Source: Flavobacterium beibuense
GTDB taxonomy: Bacteria; Bacteroidota; Bacteroidia; Flavobacteriales; Flavobacteriaceae
DNA length: 64,000 nucleotides
Reading direction: 5' to 3'
NCBI RefSeq assembly: GCF_004151245.1
Contig: NZ_JUIW01000001.1
Span: 1-64,000, forward strand
In this document: piece after piece, positions 1 through 9,396 of the stretch
How the letters are laid out: every line of letters starts with the position of its first letter
How positions within the stretch are numbered: position 1 is the first letter of the stretch
Position numbers and translations under genes: made by a program
Notes under the pieces: generated by a model
Told to the model about the DNA's origin: nothing
Seen by the model: the letters and a program-made list of their open reading frames with translations, nothing else
Databases searched by the model: none

Positions 1-31
1 GGATAGGGTTTTTTGTTTTGTACGCGTTTTT

Positions 32-76
32 AATACACAAAAAAAGTGTAGAAATTCTACACTTTTTTTGTGTATT
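32..76. terminator. Perfect palindrome, likely bidirectional terminator
   Basis: Two 22-base arms are exact reverse complements around one unpaired base at 54. The outer part of each arm carries an A or T run, so the hairpin would be followed by a U run in either direction. It lies upstream of the small secreted protein gene and probably ends a gene to the left of the window. Nothing else is recognised in the first 185 bases. Confidence 0.7.
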
Positions 77-215
77 TCCACACTTTAAATCAATTGTTTT
101 ATTTCTATATTAAATTTAATTGATTGTTTTTCAATTGTTTAATATGTGTTGGTGTTTCTTTTTTATTTTGGTATGATTCTTTCATTTGTATAAATGTCTG
201 ACTGATAAAACAGCT

Positions 216-518
216 ATGAAAAAGAAAAATTTATTATTAGCAGTATTATTCTCTCTTACATTATCTGTAGGAGCGACAACTTGTGTGCCTTGTTACTCAA
301 ATGTTTTTGAGATTAATCAGGAAAAGGAATATAAGAAGATAGGTGTTTCACAAGTTCCTGCTGACGTGTTAAAATCGATAAGTGCTAAATATGCTGGGTA
401 TTCTCTAACTGAAGCATTTGTTTCGGAGGATGCAGAATATAAAGTTGTTTTGTCAAAAGAAGGAAATAAAGTAACAGCATTTTACAAAGCTACAGGTGAG
501 TTTGTGAAAGAGGCTTAA
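216..518 (+). CDS. Small secreted PepSY-like protein
   Basis: A 100-residue protein starting at an ATG followed directly by a Lys-rich n-region and a hydrophobic stretch (about residues 5-19), which fits a Sec signal peptide. A TTG thirty bases upstream would extend the frame but spoils the signal peptide, so the ATG is preferred. The mature part has the pattern VP..V...I...Y.GYS, then YKVVL, then an aromatic FYKATGEF end, as in PepSY-like (DUF2874) periplasmic proteins of Bacteroidota. Their function is largely unknown; binding of periplasmic partners is inferred. It stands alone, with a hairpin terminator about 50 bases downstream. Confidence 0.6.
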   Translation: MKKKNLLLAVLFSLTLSVGATTCVPCYSNVFEINQEKEYKKIGVSQVPADVLKSISAKYAGYSLTEAFVSEDAEYKVVLSKEGNKVTAFYKATGEFVKEA

Positions 519-565
519 AAATATATAGTAAGGTGATTTGAAGAATCTGGTAAATTCTTCGACAG

Positions 566-592
566 AAGGAGATGTTAATTCATCTCCTTTTG
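566..592 (+). terminator. Rho-independent terminator
   Basis: Nine-base arms (AAGGAGATG and its complement) enclose a six-base loop and are followed by a T-rich run. It follows the small PepSY-like gene and precedes the sigma-54 response regulator. Confidence 0.65.
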
Positions 593-653
593 TTTTTATT
601 AACACTTTAAAGATAGCAAAAGCATTAAATTTGTGCCTATAGATTTTAATTAG

Positions 654-1994
654 ATGAGTATAAAAATTCTGGTTGTTGACGACGATACTGCTTTCTGCAT
701 AATGCTTAAAACCTTTTTGCAAAAAAGAGGATATGAAGTAGTAAATGCTTTTAATGGTAATGATGCTCTCCAGGAACTTAATAAGGGCTTTTTTGATATT
801 GTATTAACTGATATCCGCCTTCCGGATAGTGATGGACTTGAGATACTTAAAAATGTTAAGCAATTATCCTTAAAAACTCAGGTTATTTTAATGACAGGAT
901 ATACAGATATTAAAACAGCTGTTAATGCTATGAAATTGGGAGCCTATGATTATGTAGGTAAACCTATAAACCCTGATGAAATACTTTATACAATACAACA
1001 GGCACTTTTAAAATCAGAAAATAAAAATGCATCCTCTTCAAAAGCCAATACAGTAAAGAGCTCCTCTTCACTATTAAATTTTGTAAAAGGTATCAGTAAC
1101 GATTCTGCGAAGCTGCATGATCATATAAATCTTGTAGCGCCAACTAACATGTCTGTTCTGATAATAGGAGACAGTGGTACAGGAAAAGAATATATTGCAC
1201 AGTCAATACACCTGCAAAGTAAGAGAGCTGATAAGCCTTTTATTGCTGTAGACTGTGGCGCCATACCCAAAGAACTTGCTTCAAGTGAATTTTTCGGACA
1301 TTTAAAAGGATCTTTTACCGGTGCAGTAACTGATAAGACAGGTCATTTTGAAGCTGCTAACGGAGGAACACTTTTTCTGGATGAAGTAGGGAACCTTTCT
1401 TATGAAGTACAGGTTCAGCTGTTACGAGCGCTTCAGGAACGTAAAATAAAGCCCGTAGGTAGTAATAATGAGGTACATGTAGATATACGTGTAGTTGCGG
1501 CTACGAATGAAGATTTAAACGAGGCTGTTAAGCGCGGTGACTTTAGAGAAGATCTTTACCACAGGCTTAATGAGTTTTGTATTCGTGTGCCTAAGCTTAA
1601 GGAGCGTAAAGAAGATATAATGATGTTTGCGAATCATTTTCTGGCGCAGGCTAATGATGAACTTGAAAAGGATGTAGAACGTTTCGATCAGAATGTTATT
1701 GATTTGTTTTTGAGTTATGCTTGGCCGGGCAATCTTAGGGAAATGAAGAATATCATTAAGCGTTCGGTATTATTAACCAGAGGCACTGCCATAACATTAG
1801 ATGTTTTGCCTCCCGAAATGGAGCAGGCTGCTAATGAGGATATACAATCTGATTATTCTAATATCAGCGAGGAGGAAGCGATACGCAAGGCACTTGAAAG
1901 GACAAATAATAATAAGTCTAAAGCAGCTAAACTGTTAGATATTGACAGAAAAACTCTTTACAATAAGCTTAAGTTGTATAATATAGATCTTTAG
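654..1994 (+). CDS. Sigma-54-dependent response regulator (NtrC/AtoC type)
   Basis: 446 residues in the canonical three-domain order. The receiver (about 1-120) has acidic pocket residues near D10-D11, phospho-acceptor D53 in LTDIRLPD and the Lys of the KPINP motif. The AAA+ domain (about 145-370) has a Walker A GDSGTGKE, the sigma-54 contact loop GSFTGA (canonical GAFTGA with A to S) and Walker B LFLDE. A Fis-type helix-turn-helix ends the protein (KAAKLLDIDRKTLYNKL). It is expected to activate sigma-54 promoters when phosphorylated. The hybrid kinase on the opposite strand overlaps its stop by four bases and is a natural but unproven partner. Confidence 0.93.
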   Translation: MSIKILVVDDDTAFCIMLKTFLQKRGYEVVNAFNGNDALQELNKGFFDIVLTDIRLPDSDGLEILKNVKQLSLKTQVILMTGYTDIKTAVNAMKLGAYDYVGKPINPDEILYTIQQALLKSENKNASSSKANTVKSSSSLLNFVKGISNDSAKLHDHINLVAPTNMSVLIIGDSGTGKEYIAQSIHLQSKRADKPFIAVDCGAIPKELASSEFFGHLKGSFTGAVTDKTGHFEAANGGTLFLDEVGNLSYEVQVQLLRALQERKIKPVGSNNEVHVDIRVVAATNEDLNEAVKRGDFREDLYHRLNEFCIRVPKLKERKEDIMMFANHFLAQANDELEKDVERFDQNVIDLFLSYAWPGNLREMKNIIKRSVLLTRGTAITLDVLPPEMEQAANEDIQSDYSNISEEEAIRKALERTNNNKSKAAKLLDIDRKTLYNKLKLYNIDL

Positions 1995-4384
1995 GCGATT
2001 TCTGTTCTAAGCTTCTCCAATAATACGTCAATGCTGTTGCATACATTGTATATCTGTAACTGAATTTTATTCCAGTCTCCACTGTAATGTCGTTCTTCCA
2101 GAGTATCTAATACTTCAGATATATGGAAAGCTTCAATTTGTTTTAGCATTGGTATCATTTTGTGTGATACTTCTATAACCTTTTGCTCATTCATTTCTGA
2201 CAAAGCTTCATTTAGATGTGTACAGTTTTCAATTGAACTTTGAATAAAAGTTTCAATAATCATTTTAAGTGATTCAGGATCATTTTGGGTAAATTGTGAA
2301 AGGCTTTTTAAATCATATAACGGTCTGTTTAGATTTTCGATTTCCTGTGTTTCTTTGTGTATGATTTTATTGTCGCCAAATATATTTGACACCAATGCCA
2401 ACAGTTGGTTTACATTAACCGGTTTAGCATGAAATGCAGTAAAGCCCTTTTCTTTAAAATATTCGTCTGTCAAATCCTTTCTTCCTGATAGGGCTATAAT
2501 AGGAAGATTAAAATCACTTTCCTGTAATCTTTCCAGTAATTCAAAACCATCTATACCCGGCATTTGTATATCGGTTAGAATGATGTCAAAATTGGATTTT
2601 GTAACTATATCAGGAACAGCTAAAGCATTAATCTCAATAGTTACAATAGCCTTTTTATCTGTGAATACTTCTTTAAGTAGTGATAGTTGTGTTTTGTCAT
2701 CATCCACTAAAAGTATTTTTTTGTCCTTTATGTAAGAATAGGATGTATCCTCTTCGTTTGTTGTATCAATCGTAGATCGAATACCTTTTATATAAGGAAT
2801 AATTATGGTAAATACCGATCCTTTTCCTTCTTCACTTTCCAAATCAATTGTTCCTCCAAGAAGCTCAATTATCCTTCTTGAAATGGTTAATCCAAGACCT
2901 GTTCCTCCAAATTTTTTCTCAATACCCGGATTTGCCTGTGTAAATTCCTTGAAAACATTAGACTGACTTTCTTTTGCAATACCAATACCTGTATCGACTA
3001 CACATATTTGTATACTCTCATTTTTTTTCACAGCAGTTACTTCTACCGATCCCTCGTTAGTAAATTTTATGGCATTACTGATAAGGTTGGTGAGTACCTG
3101 TTTTATTCTGTAAGGGTCGGAAATAATTGTGGTATCAAGGTCATCTTCCACATCCCAGTTAAGCTCAATGCTTTTATTTTCTGCCGAATGCTCCAGGGTT
3201 CTGCATGTATTTTCAATGAGTGTTTTTAGGTTAAAAGAAGAGTCTTCAATTGTGATACGGTTGTTTTCAAGCTTGGAGAAGTCCACAAGGTCGCTAACCA
3301 GTTTTAGTATATAGTCGGCTGACTCTTTAATGTTTTGAAGATATTGTTTTTGTTTCGGGTTTATATCTGAATTGTCAATCAGGTCTGAAAAACCTATAAT
3401 ACTCCCTAATGGTGTCTGTAAATCGTGTGTAACAGTAGCCATAAGCATTGTTTTACTTCGCAACAGTTTCTCATTTTCTGTATTTAACAGTTCCAGCTGA
3501 GTACGGTATTCCTGGCTCTTGGTCAGGTCATTTATAATAATCCATGCAAACAGTATTATTATAAGTAGTGCCGCTCCGCCTATCCAGGCCATTTTGTCAA
3601 GAGTTGAAGAAATGGCCGCCTGAGAGTCGGTAATTTTGCGATACGATTTTTGAAGGATTTCATTCTCTACAGAAGAAAGTATAACCCTGAGCTGCTCGGT
3701 AATAATGCGGTTTTCCTCCAGTAAGATCTGTTCTTTCTGATTGAGTTTCCTGCGTTGGGCAAGGTCATCATTAATCATTTTGTTTACGACCTTATTGTAA
3801 GCTATGGTAAGTGAATCGTTTGAGGCAAATTTTCTTATAGAGTCAAGCATTTTAGGAGTAAGGGCTGCGTTTACAACTTTACTCCATTCATACCTTTCTT
3901 CCGGTTTTAATGGTTTGGCTTTACTAACAAGGGATTCTTTTGTTTCCTTTATTTGTTCCTTGCCCTTTTCGTATAAATTTTGAGGATTGTTTGTATTACG
4001 GTACTTTATAATACTATTTACACTAATTCTCTTTTGATTTATAAGTAATTGTATAGAGTCAAATTTTGCGGTTTGAGCGGGATCGGCTTCTTGTTTTAAG
4101 ATGTCGATGTCTTTACCTATACTGTCAATTAGTTTGGAATAGATGTTATAATCACTTTCCTCACCTGTAAGCATAGCTGTCCTGCCTAATGCCTCTGATG
4201 CATAAAGATTAGTGATTACATTACTTATCTGAATGACTTTTGTGTTGTCATTTCCCGTAATGTTTTTAGATGCTGCTTTTGATATTTCGGTATAAACGAA
4301 CCATACCGCAAGTACTGCAAATATAAAAAGCAGCAGGTACCCGGTTATGACTTTATATTTTACTGATTTTGTTTGATGCGCCAT
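1991..4384 (-). CDS. Hybrid sensor histidine kinase with receiver and Hpt domains
   Basis: 797 residues. A membrane helix (about 13-32) and a second (about 267-286) flank a roughly 230-residue helical extracytoplasmic sensor. The kinase core follows: H-box with H320 in THDLQTPLGS, an N-box around NLISNAIKFT, and G-boxes DTGIGIA and GGTGLGL. A receiver domain (about 555-670) has ILLVDDD and the phospho-acceptor in LTDIQMPG. The C-terminal 100 residues form a helical Hpt-like domain with SHKMIPML around the candidate His. This is a full phosphorelay in one chain, as in ArcB/BarA-type kinases. The signal is unknown. It converges on the sigma-54 regulator gene with a four-base overlap. Confidence 0.92.
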   Translation of the reverse strand: MAHQTKSVKYKVITGYLLLFIFAVLAVWFVYTEISKAASKNITGNDNTKVIQISNVITNLYASEALGRTAMLTGEESDYNIYSKLIDSIGKDIDILKQEADPAQTAKFDSIQLLINQKRISVNSIIKYRNTNNPQNLYEKGKEQIKETKESLVSKAKPLKPEERYEWSKVVNAALTPKMLDSIRKFASNDSLTIAYNKVVNKMINDDLAQRRKLNQKEQILLEENRIITEQLRVILSSVENEILQKSYRKITDSQAAISSTLDKMAWIGGAALLIIILFAWIIINDLTKSQEYRTQLELLNTENEKLLRSKTMLMATVTHDLQTPLGSIIGFSDLIDNSDINPKQKQYLQNIKESADYILKLVSDLVDFSKLENNRITIEDSSFNLKTLIENTCRTLEHSAENKSIELNWDVEDDLDTTIISDPYRIKQVLTNLISNAIKFTNEGSVEVTAVKKNESIQICVVDTGIGIAKESQSNVFKEFTQANPGIEKKFGGTGLGLTISRRIIELLGGTIDLESEEGKGSVFTIIIPYIKGIRSTIDTTNEEDTSYSYIKDKKILLVDDDKTQLSLLKEVFTDKKAIVTIEINALAVPDIVTKSNFDIILTDIQMPGIDGFELLERLQESDFNLPIIALSGRKDLTDEYFKEKGFTAFHAKPVNVNQLLALVSNIFGDNKIIHKETQEIENLNRPLYDLKSLSQFTQNDPESLKMIIETFIQSSIENCTHLNEALSEMNEQKVIEVSHKMIPMLKQIEAFHISEVLDTLEERHYSGDWNKIQLQIYNVCNSIDVLLEKLRTEIA

Positions 4385-4467
4385 ATAATAAAGATACCAA
4401 TTAAAGTATCTAAATTAAAACGCTCTCAGGCAGTATAAAGTATAAAGAAGTATTTTTTAAGAATATA

Positions 4468-4806
4468 TTAGCTTTTTACAATTACTCTTAAGAAGTTTAT
4501 TTCTTCTTTAAGGTGTTGTATTTCTGCCTTAAGGCTTTCTACTAATATTTCGTAAACTTCTTTATTAGCTTGGTTAAACATATCTTCTCCCGGTTCAGTC
4601 TCGCTGATTATCTCATTGAACAGGTAGTTAATGTTTACGTCAAGAATCTGAACAATTTTTAAAAGCTTTACTACATTTAATCTTCTGTCATCCTTTTCCA
4701 ATCTTCCGTAGTTACTTTGTGTTACATCAAGATGGATAGCCATGGCTTCTTGTGTGATTCCTTTTTCTTCTCTAAGTTTCTTAATTTTTTGGCCTATTAC
4801 GTTCAT
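4468..4806 (-). CDS. XRE-family transcriptional regulator with C-terminal coiled coil
   Basis: 112 residues. The first 65 are a Cro/C1-type helix-turn-helix (IKKLREEKGITQEAMA, then LDVTQSNYGRLEKDDRRL). The last 35 are heptad-rich (EILVESLKAEIQHLKEEINFL), which suggests dimerisation through a coiled coil. This layout is common in Flavobacteriia regulators without an assigned target. It lies downstream of the hybrid kinase start on the same strand but about 80 bases away, so it probably has its own promoter. Target genes cannot be inferred. Confidence 0.85.
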   Translation of the reverse strand: MNVIGQKIKKLREEKGITQEAMAIHLDVTQSNYGRLEKDDRRLNVVKLLKIVQILDVNINYLFNEIISETEPGEDMFNQANKEVYEILVESLKAEIQHLKEEINFLRVIVKS

Positions 4807-5120
4807 GGTTTAGTTGGCAATAATTAAATTATAACTAATATTCAAGTTTGTTCGTTTGATGGTTATAAATAAGCTTTTTTAAAATGCTATAAAATATTGC
4901 AGTAAGGTGTGCAAAACCGTAACTCCTTTTAGTATTATAACTTGGGTTAAGCTACATTTATTTTATAAAAATAGAAAAGATGAGTTCGTAGAGGAAAGCT
5001 TACCCTAAATAATCGATGTAAAGCATATTTTTCCCGTTAAAAAGTAAATATATAGTTAAAAAATGATAGTTATATTTTAGATTATTTTTTTAACAATTGA
5101 ATTTTTAAGCATTATAATAT
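4807..5120. other. Intergenic stretch without recognisable gene
   Basis: AT-rich spacer between the XRE gene and the acyl-CoA dehydrogenase gene. The part next to the XRE start should hold its promoter. No open frame with coding character and no RNA gene was recognised. Confidence 0.5.
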
Positions 5121-5151
5121 AAAAAAAGCCGGCTTCAAGCCGGCTTTTTTG
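5121..5151 (-). terminator. Strong terminator of the acyl-CoA dehydrogenase gene
   Basis: Fourteen-base perfect arms (core AAGCCGGCTT) with a one-base centre, A run on one side and T run on the other. It lies just downstream of the acyl-CoA dehydrogenase stop on the minus strand. Confidence 0.85.
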
Positions 5152-5169
5152 TTTATTTATTTGAAAAGA

Positions 5170-6312
5170 TTATTTTGAAAGAATGGATCTTGAAATTACA
5201 ATTTTCTGAATTTCAGATGTTCCTTCATAAATCTGAGTGATTTTAGCATCACGCATAAATCTTTCTACATGATATTCTTTTACATATCCGTTACCACCAT
5301 GTATCTGTACTGCTTCAACAGCAGTATCCATTGCTACCTGAGAAGCATAAAGCTTAGCCATTGCCCCACTTAGATCGTAGTTGTTGTGGTTGTCTTTATC
5401 CCACGCTGCTTTCATACAAAGGTGACGGGCAGCCTCAATTTGTACTGCCATATCGGCCAGTTTAAAAGCAATAGCCTGGTGATTACATATTTCTGTACCA
5501 AAAGCTTTTCTTTCCTGTGAGTATTTAAGGGCAAGTTCGTAAGCTCCTGAAGCAATACCTAATGCCTGAGAAGCGATACCGATTCTTCCTCCTGCAAGTG
5601 TTTTCATTGCAAATTTGAAACCGAATCCGTCTTCACCTATCCTGTTTTCTTTAGGAACTTTTACGTCGGTAAACATTAATGAATGTGTGTCAGATCCGCG
5701 GATACCAAGTTTTTGCTCTTTTGCACCTATTTCAAAACCAGGCATGCCTTTCTCAACAATTAAGGCGTTAATACCTCTGTGTCTTTTTTCGATATCAGTT
5801 TGAGCAATAACTAAATAAACATCAGCAGTGCTTCCGTTTGTAATCCAGTTTTTAGTACCGTTTAGTAAGTAATGGTCTCCTTTGTCTATAGCTGTTGTCT
5901 TTTGTGAAGTAGCGTCACTACCTGCTTCCGGCTCTGAAAGGCAAAATGCACCTATAATTTCACCTGATGCCAGGCGTGTAAGGTATTTTTGTTTTTGCTC
6001 TTCGGTACCAAAAGTTTCAAGGCCCCAGCATACAAGAGAGTTATTTACCGACATAACAACTGAAGCAGAAGCATCAACTTTAGAGATTTCCTCCATTGCA
6101 ATTACATAAGACAGGGTGTCAAGTCCGCTACCTCCGTATTTTGGGTCAACCATCATACCAAGAAAACCAAGTTCTCCCATTTTTTTAATTTGCTCAGCAG
6201 GGAAAATTTGTTTCTCGTCTCTTTCAATAACACCAGGAAGTAATTCATTTTGGGCAAAATCCCTGGCTGCCTGCTGAATCATCAGATGCTCTTCGGTAAG
6301 TTTAAAATCCAT
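5170..6312 (-). CDS. Acyl-CoA dehydrogenase (short/branched-chain type)
   Basis: 380 residues, the usual family length. FAD-dependent alpha,beta-dehydrogenation of acyl-CoA, the first step of beta-oxidation or branched-chain amino-acid breakdown, in the cytoplasm. Visible signatures are YGGSGLD near residue 60, the FAD/substrate motif FCLSEPEAGSDA, an ITNGS loop, and a C-terminal QIYEGTSEIQ whose Glu is the expected catalytic base of the butyryl-CoA dehydrogenase group. Electrons would pass to ETF. It is a single gene with its own terminator, divergent from anmK. Chain-length preference cannot be read from sequence alone. Confidence 0.93.
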   Translation of the reverse strand: MDFKLTEEHLMIQQAARDFAQNELLPGVIERDEKQIFPAEQIKKMGELGFLGMMVDPKYGGSGLDTLSYVIAMEEISKVDASASVVMSVNNSLVCWGLETFGTEEQKQKYLTRLASGEIIGAFCLSEPEAGSDATSQKTTAIDKGDHYLLNGTKNWITNGSTADVYLVIAQTDIEKRHRGINALIVEKGMPGFEIGAKEQKLGIRGSDTHSLMFTDVKVPKENRIGEDGFGFKFAMKTLAGGRIGIASQALGIASGAYELALKYSQERKAFGTEICNHQAIAFKLADMAVQIEAARHLCMKAAWDKDNHNNYDLSGAMAKLYASQVAMDTAVEAVQIHGGNGYVKEYHVERFMRDAKITQIYEGTSEIQKIVISRSILSK

Positions 6313-6407
6313 AACTATCTAAATTGTAATGTTGTAATTTTGTTTATTTGCGCCCAAAAGTAGTTATTTAATGTGAATTTTTCAATATCAATGTTTAATT
6401 TTAGCGC

Positions 6408-7478
6408 ATGATTGGAGAAAACTACAACGTTTTAGGGATTATGTCGGGAACTTCGCTTGACGGGGTTGATTTGGCACACATTATTTTTGCTGTTAATAAT
6501 GGTAAATGGTCTTATACTATTTCTGAATGTCAAACAGTTGCCTATAGTGATGAGTGGGTTAAGCAATTAAAAGAAGCTGTAAATTATACTGATGACGAAT
6601 TAGCAAGATTAAATACTGAATATACTTTGCTTTTAGCAAGTATTATAAAAACCTTTATTGAAGATAATGCAATAAAAGACCTGGATGCGGTTTGTTCTCA
6701 TGGACATACAATTTTGCATCAACCTGCTAACGGGCTTACATTGCAAATAGGTAATAAAAAAGAAATTGCCGATATAGTTAATGAGACCGTAGTTTGCGAC
6801 TTTAGGGTGCAGGATGTAAAAATGGGAGGGCAGGGTGCTCCGCTTGTTCCTATAGGTGATAGGCTTTTGTTTGCAGACTACACTTATTGTCTTAACCTGG
6901 GTGGATTTTCCAACATTTCTTTTGAGGATAACGGTAAGCGTCTCGCGTTTGATATATGTGCTGTAAATACGGTGCTAAATTACTATGCAAACAGTCTTGG
7001 GTTACCTTATGATGATGGAGGGAAAATAGCTGCCGGAGGAAAAATGATTCCTGAACTGTTTAATAAACTTAATGCTTTAGAGTTTTATAGTATGCCTTTT
7101 CCTAAGTCGTTAGGTTTTGAATATGTGAAAGAGGTATTGCTCCCTTTAATGGAAAGTTATAATGATAGTATACAAGATAAAATGCATACGTTTACTAAGC
7201 ATGTTGCGCTACAGATAAGCAACGTGCTCAAAGATATGCCTACAGGTAAATTGCTTGTTACCGGTGGCGGGGCCTATAATGCTTTCCTTGTAAAAAGTCT
7301 CGGGGATTTATTACCGGAGAATACTGTCGTTATTCCTGATGATAAAACGATACAATATAAGGAGGCGCTTATTTTTGCCTTGCTTGGTGTGTTAAAGCTA
7401 AGAGGAGAGGTGAATGTGCTTTCCAGTGTAACGGGGGCTAGTAGGGATCATAGTTCGGGGATTGTGTTTGGGGATTAA
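6408..7478 (+). CDS. anmK: Anhydro-N-acetylmuramic acid kinase
   Basis: 356 residues. It phosphorylates and opens 1,6-anhydro-MurNAc to MurNAc-6-phosphate during recycling of cell-wall turnover products. The N-terminal phosphate-binding signature GIMSGTSLDGVDLA is diagnostic, followed by CSHGHT, the CDFRVQDVKMGGQGAPLVP segment and the C-terminal LVTGGGAYN. The start ATG gives the family's usual N-terminus. It is divergent from the acyl-CoA dehydrogenase, and its stop overlaps the end of the response-regulator gene on the other strand by four bases. Confidence 0.95.
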   Translation: MIGENYNVLGIMSGTSLDGVDLAHIIFAVNNGKWSYTISECQTVAYSDEWVKQLKEAVNYTDDELARLNTEYTLLLASIIKTFIEDNAIKDLDAVCSHGHTILHQPANGLTLQIGNKKEIADIVNETVVCDFRVQDVKMGGQGAPLVPIGDRLLFADYTYCLNLGGFSNISFEDNGKRLAFDICAVNTVLNYYANSLGLPYDDGGKIAAGGKMIPELFNKLNALEFYSMPFPKSLGFEYVKEVLLPLMESYNDSIQDKMHTFTKHVALQISNVLKDMPTGKLLVTGGGAYNAFLVKSLGDLLPENTVVIPDDKTIQYKEALIFALLGVLKLRGEVNVLSSVTGASRDHSSGIVFGD

Positions 7479-8137
7479 ATAATGCCTATTTTCTTTATGG
7501 CTTCAATGAGGTCGTGATCGTCTCCACTGGTTCCTTCAAGAAACATGTTTTTGAGGTTTGCCTTTCGTTTTTCGATGGCGCTTAGGGAAAGTGGTACGTA
7601 GTTGGGGATGTTTTTTGTAAGTATTCCTTCACTAAGCCTCATGAGTATCTGTCTGTCGTAGCTGTCGAGGTTGTACTTGTCAAAGTCTTTATCTCTTAGC
7701 GATTTCATGATTTTGTTACTCATGTATTTTTCGCCGTCAAAAATTATCTTGAAGGCATTTACAAACTCATCAATATCAATGTCGCTTTTACATAAAATAC
7801 CTTCCGGATTAATATCTTTAATCAAACGGTCAACTAAAGACGCCTCGCTGTGCATTGTTAGTATAATAATAACACAGTCTGTAATGGTTTTTCGAATAAG
7901 CACACCTAAATCAAAGCCCGATGTTATGTTTTTTTCTTCATATGGGGGTAGGCTAAGATCGAGGTAAGCAATGTCGAAATGCTGGCTGGTAATAAGGTCG
8001 TAAGCCTGTTTGCAGTCCAGTGCTTTAGTGAATATAAGATTATGCCCCTCAATGTTTTCATCTGATAAAACATTGATGTAACCGTTAACCGTCATGGGGT
8101 GGTCGTCAACGATAAGAATTTTTAAATCTCTCTGCAT
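7475..8137 (-). CDS. Response regulator, NarL/LuxR-like
   Basis: About 220 residues. Receiver domain with KILIVDDHP, the phospho-acceptor Asp in IAYLDLSLP (about residue 60) and a conserved Lys in LCKSD. The C-terminal part (about 155-210) looks like a diverged LuxR-type helix-turn-helix (LSEGILTKNIPNYVPLSLSAIEKRK). A TTG two codons upstream is possible, but the ATG is the simpler start. It lies near a DegS/NarX-type kinase gene that is read the other way, and NarL-type regulators usually pair with such kinases, so that kinase is the likely partner. Confidence 0.82.
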   Translation of the reverse strand: MQRDLKILIVDDHPMTVNGYINVLSDENIEGHNLIFTKALDCKQAYDLITSQHFDIAYLDLSLPPYEEKNITSGFDLGVLIRKTITDCVIIILTMHSEASLVDRLIKDINPEGILCKSDIDIDEFVNAFKIIFDGEKYMSNKIMKSLRDKDFDKYNLDSYDRQILMRLSEGILTKNIPNYVPLSLSAIEKRKANLKNMFLEGTSGDDHDLIEAIKKIGII

Positions 8138-8242
8138 ATACAAATCTATTAGGACAAATTTAACAAAAATTACGGTTAAACCGTAAATGTCCTAAATCAA
8201 ATTTAATATATTGCCGTGGTTATTTTAACATTTTCAGGATAG

Positions 8243-8965
8243 GTGCAATATTCATATCTAATAATAGACGAAGATATTAGCGCGAAAGACACGCTGGCGC
8301 AGCTTGAGGGTTTTCCTGAATATTTTTGTGCAGGGGTGGCGAGTAGTAAGGATGAGGCTGTAAACAAAATACTTGAGTTACAGCCGTTATTGGTATTTCT
8401 TGAAGTTTCCCCTAAAAATAAAAAATCACAACTGTCCCTTTCCATTATTACAGAGCTGCATCAGTATATTGACACGCTTCCTTATTTTGTAATAACGACT
8501 TCCAATACAAAGTTTGCATACGATGCTATTAAAGCAGGTGTTTCTGATTATTTGTTAAAGCCACTTAATCATTTTGAATTAAGAAAAGCTTTACTGCGTT
8601 TTGAAAAAACAAGTCCGTTGGCATCAAGAGATACTATATGTATTAAATCATACGGTGACTATCAGTTTATCTCGCTTAATGATATTGTATATCTTAAGGC
8701 TGATAATAATACAACTGACTTTTATCTGCAAAACGGTAAAAAGCTTACGGCTTATAAAACACTTAAGCATTATGAGGCAAACCTGCCATTTTTCTTCTTC
8801 AGGATCCATAATAGCTATATAGTAAACAGTAATTATATTTCAAGAATTAATACAGGTAAGGCACTATGTTATTTAAATAACAGCGATGTGTCTATCTCGT
8901 TTTCTAAAACATTTAAGGATAATATTGATACTATTATCCGAAAGATTGCTCCCGAGAATTTATAA
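8243..8965 (+). CDS. LytTR-family regulator with atypical receiver
   Basis: 240 residues, GTG start; no closer ATG retains the receiver. The receiver (1-120) keeps the acidic start (YLIIDED) and the KPLN motif, but the position that should be the phospho-acceptor Asp is Glu54 (VFLEVSP). The LytTR DNA-binding domain (about 135-238) has the usual DIVYLKADNNTTDFYLQNGK and FFRIHNSYIVN signatures. LytTR proteins bind direct-repeat DNA elements. The D-to-E change resembles a constitutively active, phosphate-independent state; this is inference. It is followed after about 190 bases by a small lipoprotein gene. Confidence 0.85.
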   Translation: MQYSYLIIDEDISAKDTLAQLEGFPEYFCAGVASSKDEAVNKILELQPLLVFLEVSPKNKKSQLSLSIITELHQYIDTLPYFVITTSNTKFAYDAIKAGVSDYLLKPLNHFELRKALLRFEKTSPLASRDTICIKSYGDYQFISLNDIVYLKADNNTTDFYLQNGKKLTAYKTLKHYEANLPFFFFRIHNSYIVNSNYISRINTGKALCYLNNSDVSISFSKTFKDNIDTIIRKIAPENL

Positions 8966-9154
8966 AAAACAGCATTTTACCCTTCAAATCGGTCGAGTTA
9001 CTCGTATGGGGGTGTCATTCACTAAAACTGCTGTAAATCATGGTGATAGGTAGCGTTTTCTCGCTTAGTTTTGCTTCAGAAATAAACAAATAAGCAAAAC
9101 AGAATTAATTAAAAAATTTAAAAAACCCTATCCAATTTAAAAAAATTTAACACC

Positions 9155-9334
9155 ATGAAAAAATCACTTCTTACTTTAGGTCTTATCGCTTTTGTTGGTT
9201 TAACAGCAGTATCTTGTTCAACAGATGACAGCGCATTAGAAGATACATCTGCAGATACCACGTTAACACTAACTCCAACCCCAGTAGATAATGGAGATAT
9301 CGAGCTTCCGAAACCACCGGCAGGCAGAAACTAA
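9155..9334 (+). CDS. Small lipoprotein, 59 residues
   Basis: ATG followed by KKSLLTLGLIAFVGLTAVSC, a textbook lipoprotein signal with lipobox AVSC, then a short Asp/Thr/Pro-rich tail that ends in PKPPAGRN. Such a short mature part cannot hold a fold; it may be a peptide tether or a signal for the neighbouring sensor kinase. No family is recognised. It sits 62 bases upstream of the TPR histidine kinase on the same strand and may share a transcript with it. The start is preceded by an A-rich stretch typical of Bacteroidota initiation regions. Confidence 0.7.
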   Translation: MKKSLLTLGLIAFVGLTAVSCSTDDSALEDTSADTTLTLTPTPVDNGDIELPKPPAGRN

Positions 9335-9396
9335 ATAAGTTAAAAAAATATATTATTTTTGAGGAAGTAGTAATAACAACTACTGCCTCAAAAATT

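Noticed and set aside
453..722. Minus-strand open frame across the start of the sigma-54 regulator
   Set aside because: Shadow of the response-regulator gene and terminator; hydrophobic aromatic-rich peptide with no family.
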